8,312 nt of DNA from contig SLGN01000487.1 in the NCBI GenBank assembly GCA_007123695.1, forward strand, positions 1 through 8,312, in the 5' to 3' direction. A model generated the notes under the pieces. The model had not been told where the DNA came from, searched no databases, and saw nothing but the letters and a program-made list of their open reading frames with translations. This DNA is from Verrucomicrobiales bacterium (GTDB lineage: Bacteria; Verrucomicrobiota; Verrucomicrobiia; Verrucomicrobiales; DEV007). The position numbers were made by a program, and so were the translations under genes. How positions within the stretch are numbered: the first letter of the stretch is position 1; each line of letters starts with the position of its first letter. Positions 6,415 through 8,312 of this stretch are shown here, in pieces.

Positions 6415-6621
6415 GTATTATTGATGGACATGTGTTGGTTGATGAGGATTGCGTTCTTGTTGATGTCGAGGATCGATTTACCATCGCGTTGACCGGATGG
6501 ATGGAACCCGTGGTGCTTTGGGGGGGCGGAACGGGGGTGGCAAGGTTTCTCTCGACTTCGACGGAAGGAACGTGGGAAAGTTCGGTCCGTCTTTTGATTC
6601 GCCCGATTCCCTGATCCCGAC
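6387..6621 (+). other. Gene-free leader with an AT-rich island
   Basis: Bases 6391-6480 have only 34 G/C out of 90, against far higher values in the flanking genes. Within this island TTGATG recurs at 6421, 6439 and 6460. After it come a run of seven G near 6520 and the stem-loop at 6560-6595. Short open frames exist on both strands but none shows a recognisable protein. The sharp change in composition just past the hydrolase fragment suggests a junction between DNA of different origin. Confidence 0.5.
6560..6595 (+). terminator. Stem-loop followed by TTTT (terminator or attenuator)
   Basis: GACGGA (6560-6565) pairs with TCCGTC (6586-6591). Inside, GAAC (6568-6571) pairs with GTTC (6580-6583) across a 2x2 internal loop, with the 8-base loop GTGGGAAA. 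TTTT follows at once at 6592-6595. This is the only stem-loop I saw in the window with an adjacent T-run. It ends 26 bases before the ATG at 6622, so it would either end a short RNA begun near 6421 or attenuate the downstream gene. Confidence 0.5.
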
Positions 6622-7149
6622 ATGCACACCCTCGCCAGCCTCGCCAAGCAACTCGGCCGCAGCCCCATCGAGCTGCAAAAGACGATGAAACGATTCGAGG
6701 CGCCGTTGGTCGCGGGGGCGGGATATTCGGACGCGCACCTCTCTTTCCTTCGGATCGTCTTCCACCTGCGGACGTTCCGGGTCCAGGACGATCTGCTGCT
6801 GCGTCTCTGGGAGGTGGAGAAAAAGCTGCTGCAACTGCTCCACCTCGATGCGGGGGGGTCGCCGACTTGGTTTCTCGACGCCTGCGGCAGGCGAGGGAGG
6901 GGGCGCGGACGGCTCCTCCTGACCCAGCGCGACATCGGGGTGGACATAGGATCGGATCTGTTGCAACCCGGCCTCGACTTTTCACCAGAAGAAGGCGGGG
7001 AACTCTTCCCCGGCGAGGCGATGGGGGAGGATGCGATGAGGATGCTGGGCGAATACCGGGAACTCTTCGCCAAAGTCCGCTTGCGGGTCGAGGAATCGCT
7101 CCCGGAAGTCAGGGCGGCGGCCGCTTGGGGGCGCCGCAGCTTCTCGTGA
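6622..7149 (+). CDS. Small protein with a MerR-like helix-turn-helix N-terminus, unknown function
   Basis: A 175-residue protein. Residues 3-22 (LASLAKQLGRSPIELQKTM) read as a helix-turn-helix of the MerR/excisionase kind, followed by YSDAHLSFLRIVFHLRTF (35-52), which resembles the second helical part of such a domain. A coiled segment LLRLWEVEKKLLQLLHLD (59-76) follows. The C-terminal half is distinctive: GSPTWFLDAC (79-88), RLLLTQRDIGVDI (97-109), LQPGLDF (114-120) and ELFPGEAMGEDAMRML (127-142). I recall uncharacterised PVC-group proteins with this same order of motifs, but know no function. A DNA-binding or regulatory role is inferred from the N-terminus only. ATG 6622 was chosen because it places the helix-turn-helix at the start; no clear Shine-Dalgarno site precedes it. 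It has its own upstream stem-loop and converges with the minus-strand copper protein. Confidence 0.75.
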   Translation: MHTLASLAKQLGRSPIELQKTMKRFEAPLVAGAGYSDAHLSFLRIVFHLRTFRVQDDLLLRLWEVEKKLLQLLHLDAGGSPTWFLDACGRRGRGRGRLLLTQRDIGVDIGSDLLQPGLDFSPEEGGELFPGEAMGEDAMRMLGEYRELFAKVRLRVEESLPEVRAAAAWGRRSFS

Positions 7150-7158
7150 AAGGACAGT

Positions 7159-7197
7159 CGGGCGGAGCCGTCGGAAGGTCTGCGGATGCTCCGTCCG
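7159..7197. terminator. Stem-loop between convergent genes (candidate bidirectional terminator)
   Basis: CGGGCGGAGC (7159-7168) pairs with GCTCCGTCCG (7188-7197) over ten pairs, one of them G-T on the plus strand, with a 19-base loop. It lies 10 bases past the stop of the plus-strand gene and 41 bases past the stop of the minus-strand gene. No T-run follows on either side. Confidence 0.45.
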
Positions 7198-7237
7198 GGG
7201 GAACGCAGGGTCGCAAAGGGGCTGCCTCGGTCCCTCC

Positions 7238-8312
7238 TCACTCCACCCGCAGCACTCCGTTCATCACCATCCAGTGGCCCGGAAAGGTGCAGAGGTAGGG
7301 ATATTCGCCGGGGGCGGCGGGGGCGTCGAAATGAATCGCGAATTCGCCTCCGGGAGCGACCATGTCGGTCCAGACAAGGGCGTCTTCGGACTCTGGCACG
7401 TAGTGGCGGGCGAGGGCGGAGGGGTCGGCGATCATGCGGTTGCAGAGGTCTCCGAGCCGCTGCAGGCTGCCGGGCCGGGCGAGGAGCCAGTTGTGCGGGA
7501 GGGCGTCGGGATTGCGGAAGACCAGGGTGATCCTTTCGCCCGCTTTCGCTCTAAGTTCCTTCGGCGCAAAGAGCAGCCCGGCGGCGGCTTCGACGACGAT
7601 CCTGCGGCCCTCCGGTCCCTCGGCCCATGCGTTCGCCTGCGTGGGTGTGGGCACCATTGGTCCGTCCTGGGCCGAGGGCAGGGTTTTGGGAATGCGGGTG
7701 TAGCCGGGGAAGTCGGCGAAGGGCTCGCCGAGTTCGTGGACGGTGAGGAAGATGTCGCGCCCCGTGGCGAGACGCAGATGGACCTGCCCGGCTGGAACGA
7801 GCTGGGGAATCTCGAGGAAAAGCGCCCGTCCGCCTTCGAGGCGCTGCACGCTGCGGATCTCGAGCGGGTCGTGGCCGGGGGCGTCGGGGTGGCGCAGGGA
7901 GTATTCGGGCGAACCGTAGGCGGCGCTGTAGCGGTAGTCCCAGCACTGCGCAAAGCTCGCTGCGGGATCGGCGGCGGACTCGGGCACGGGCTGGTCGAAG
8001 CGCAGCAGCACGCCATTCTCCCGGGTCTCGAAGGCGACCGGCACGGGGGCGCCGCCGGTGTGCCGGACCCGGTGGAAGCAGCCATCGTCCGGCGTGTAGC
8101 TGCCCCAGCCCTGCATTCCGGTGACGTAGAGCTGCCCGTCGAACGGGTGGAAGCGCGCGCACTGCGCCCCCGAGTCGAAGCTGCCCGAGATGGCGGTGGC
8201 GGCGGCCTGCCAGCGGTCCCCGACCCGCTCGCGCAGCACCAGCCAGGCGCTGCCGCTGCCGGCGGACAGATGGACGAGCGCTCCCTCGCCGAGGAGACCG
8301 CCCCAAGCGTCG
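7238..8312 (-). CDS. C-terminal part of a propeller plus azurin-like copper protein (5' end missing)
   Basis: The minus-strand frame is open from the right edge to the TGA at 7238-7240, giving 357 visible residues. The first 90 read as the end of a beta-propeller (SGSFDSGAQCARFHPFDGQLYVTG, MQGWGSYTPDDGCFHRVRHTG). A middle beta-rich domain follows (about 95-200; includes CWDYRYSAAYGSPEYS). The last 120 residues are an azurin/plastocyanin-like cupredoxin with a full type 1 copper set: His273 in PHNWLL, then Cys341, His346 and Met350 in CTFPGHWMVM, the same C-x4-H-x3-M spacing as azurin. This architecture is common in large exported Verrucomicrobia and Planctomycetes proteins that also carry cytochrome or DUF6797-type domains, which would lie off the window. 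The protein probably passes electrons in the periplasm; its substrate is unknown. A GTG at 8239 is internal, not the start. Confidence 0.88.
   Translation of the reverse strand, partial: DAWGGLLGEGALVHLSAGSGSAWLVLRERVGDRWQAAATAISGSFDSGAQCARFHPFDGQLYVTGMQGWGSYTPDDGCFHRVRHTGGAPVPVAFETRENGVLLRFDQPVPESAADPAASFAQCWDYRYSAAYGSPEYSLRHPDAPGHDPLEIRSVQRLEGGRALFLEIPQLVPAGQVHLRLATGRDIFLTVHELGEPFADFPGYTRIPKTLPSAQDGPMVPTPTQANAWAEGPEGRRIVVEAAAGLLFAPKELRAKAGERITLVFRNPDALPHNWLLARPGSLQRLGDLCNRMIADPSALARHYVPESEDALVWTDMVAPGGEFAIHFDAPAAPGEYPYLCTFPGHWMVMNGVLRVE

Noticed and set aside
6286..6492. A 68-codon frame across the hydrolase scar and the AT-rich island
   Set aside because: It is out of frame with the hydrolase reading and crosses the composition change; no sign of a real protein.
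1..8312. CRISPR array, tRNA, rRNA, transposase or integrase
   Set aside because: I looked for regular spaced repeats, RNA gene signatures and recombinase motifs on both strands and saw none.

Overview
This 8.3-kb window is GC-rich DNA. It most likely comes from the Planctomycetes-Verrucomicrobia-Chlamydiae group, with Verrucomicrobiota as my best guess. The guess rests on gene content: a secreted FAD_oxidored-type flavoprotein, a large protein ending in a propeller remnant followed by an azurin-like copper domain, and a remnant of an alpha/beta hydrolase of the kind common in these phyla. It is an inference from protein style, since no rRNA or marker gene is present. The layout looks like ordinary chromosome with small scars. 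I see no transposase, integrase, tRNA, rRNA or CRISPR array.

Left to right: (1) positions 1-900, the 3' end of a long Ala/Lys/Glu-rich coiled-coil protein; (2) 901-1040, a spacer with two GC hairpins and a strong ribosome binding site; (3) 1041-3062, a secreted FAD-dependent oxidoreductase with a 40-residue basic module fused in frame ahead of its signal peptide; (4) 3063-3501, a 439-base gene-free stretch with a cluster of four CAACCG sites; (5) 3502-5088, a lactate permease family (LctP/LldP) transporter; (6) about 5214-6266, a putative outer-membrane lipoprotein or beta-barrel protein; (7) 6267-6386, a decayed fragment of an alpha/beta hydrolase; (8) 6387-6621, an AT-rich island with a TATAAT promoter-like element and, downstream, a stem-loop followed by TTTT; (9) 6622-7149, a small protein with a MerR-like helix-turn-helix N-terminus; (10) 7238-8312 on the minus strand, the C-terminal part of a propeller plus type 1 copper protein.

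Functionally the window suggests import and oxidation of small organic compounds (carboxylate permease, exported flavoprotein, exported copper protein) in a Gram-negative envelope. The genes are separated by sizeable gaps, so I do not call one operon. The plus-strand helix-turn-helix gene and the minus-strand copper protein converge on a stem-loop at 7159-7197.

The points most worth a second look are the basic N-terminal module of the oxidoreductase with its different arginine codon use, the hydrolase scar next to the AT-rich promoter/terminator unit (a possible small RNA or attenuated leader), and the CAACCG cluster ahead of the permease. I did not find a clear new defence or mobile system.
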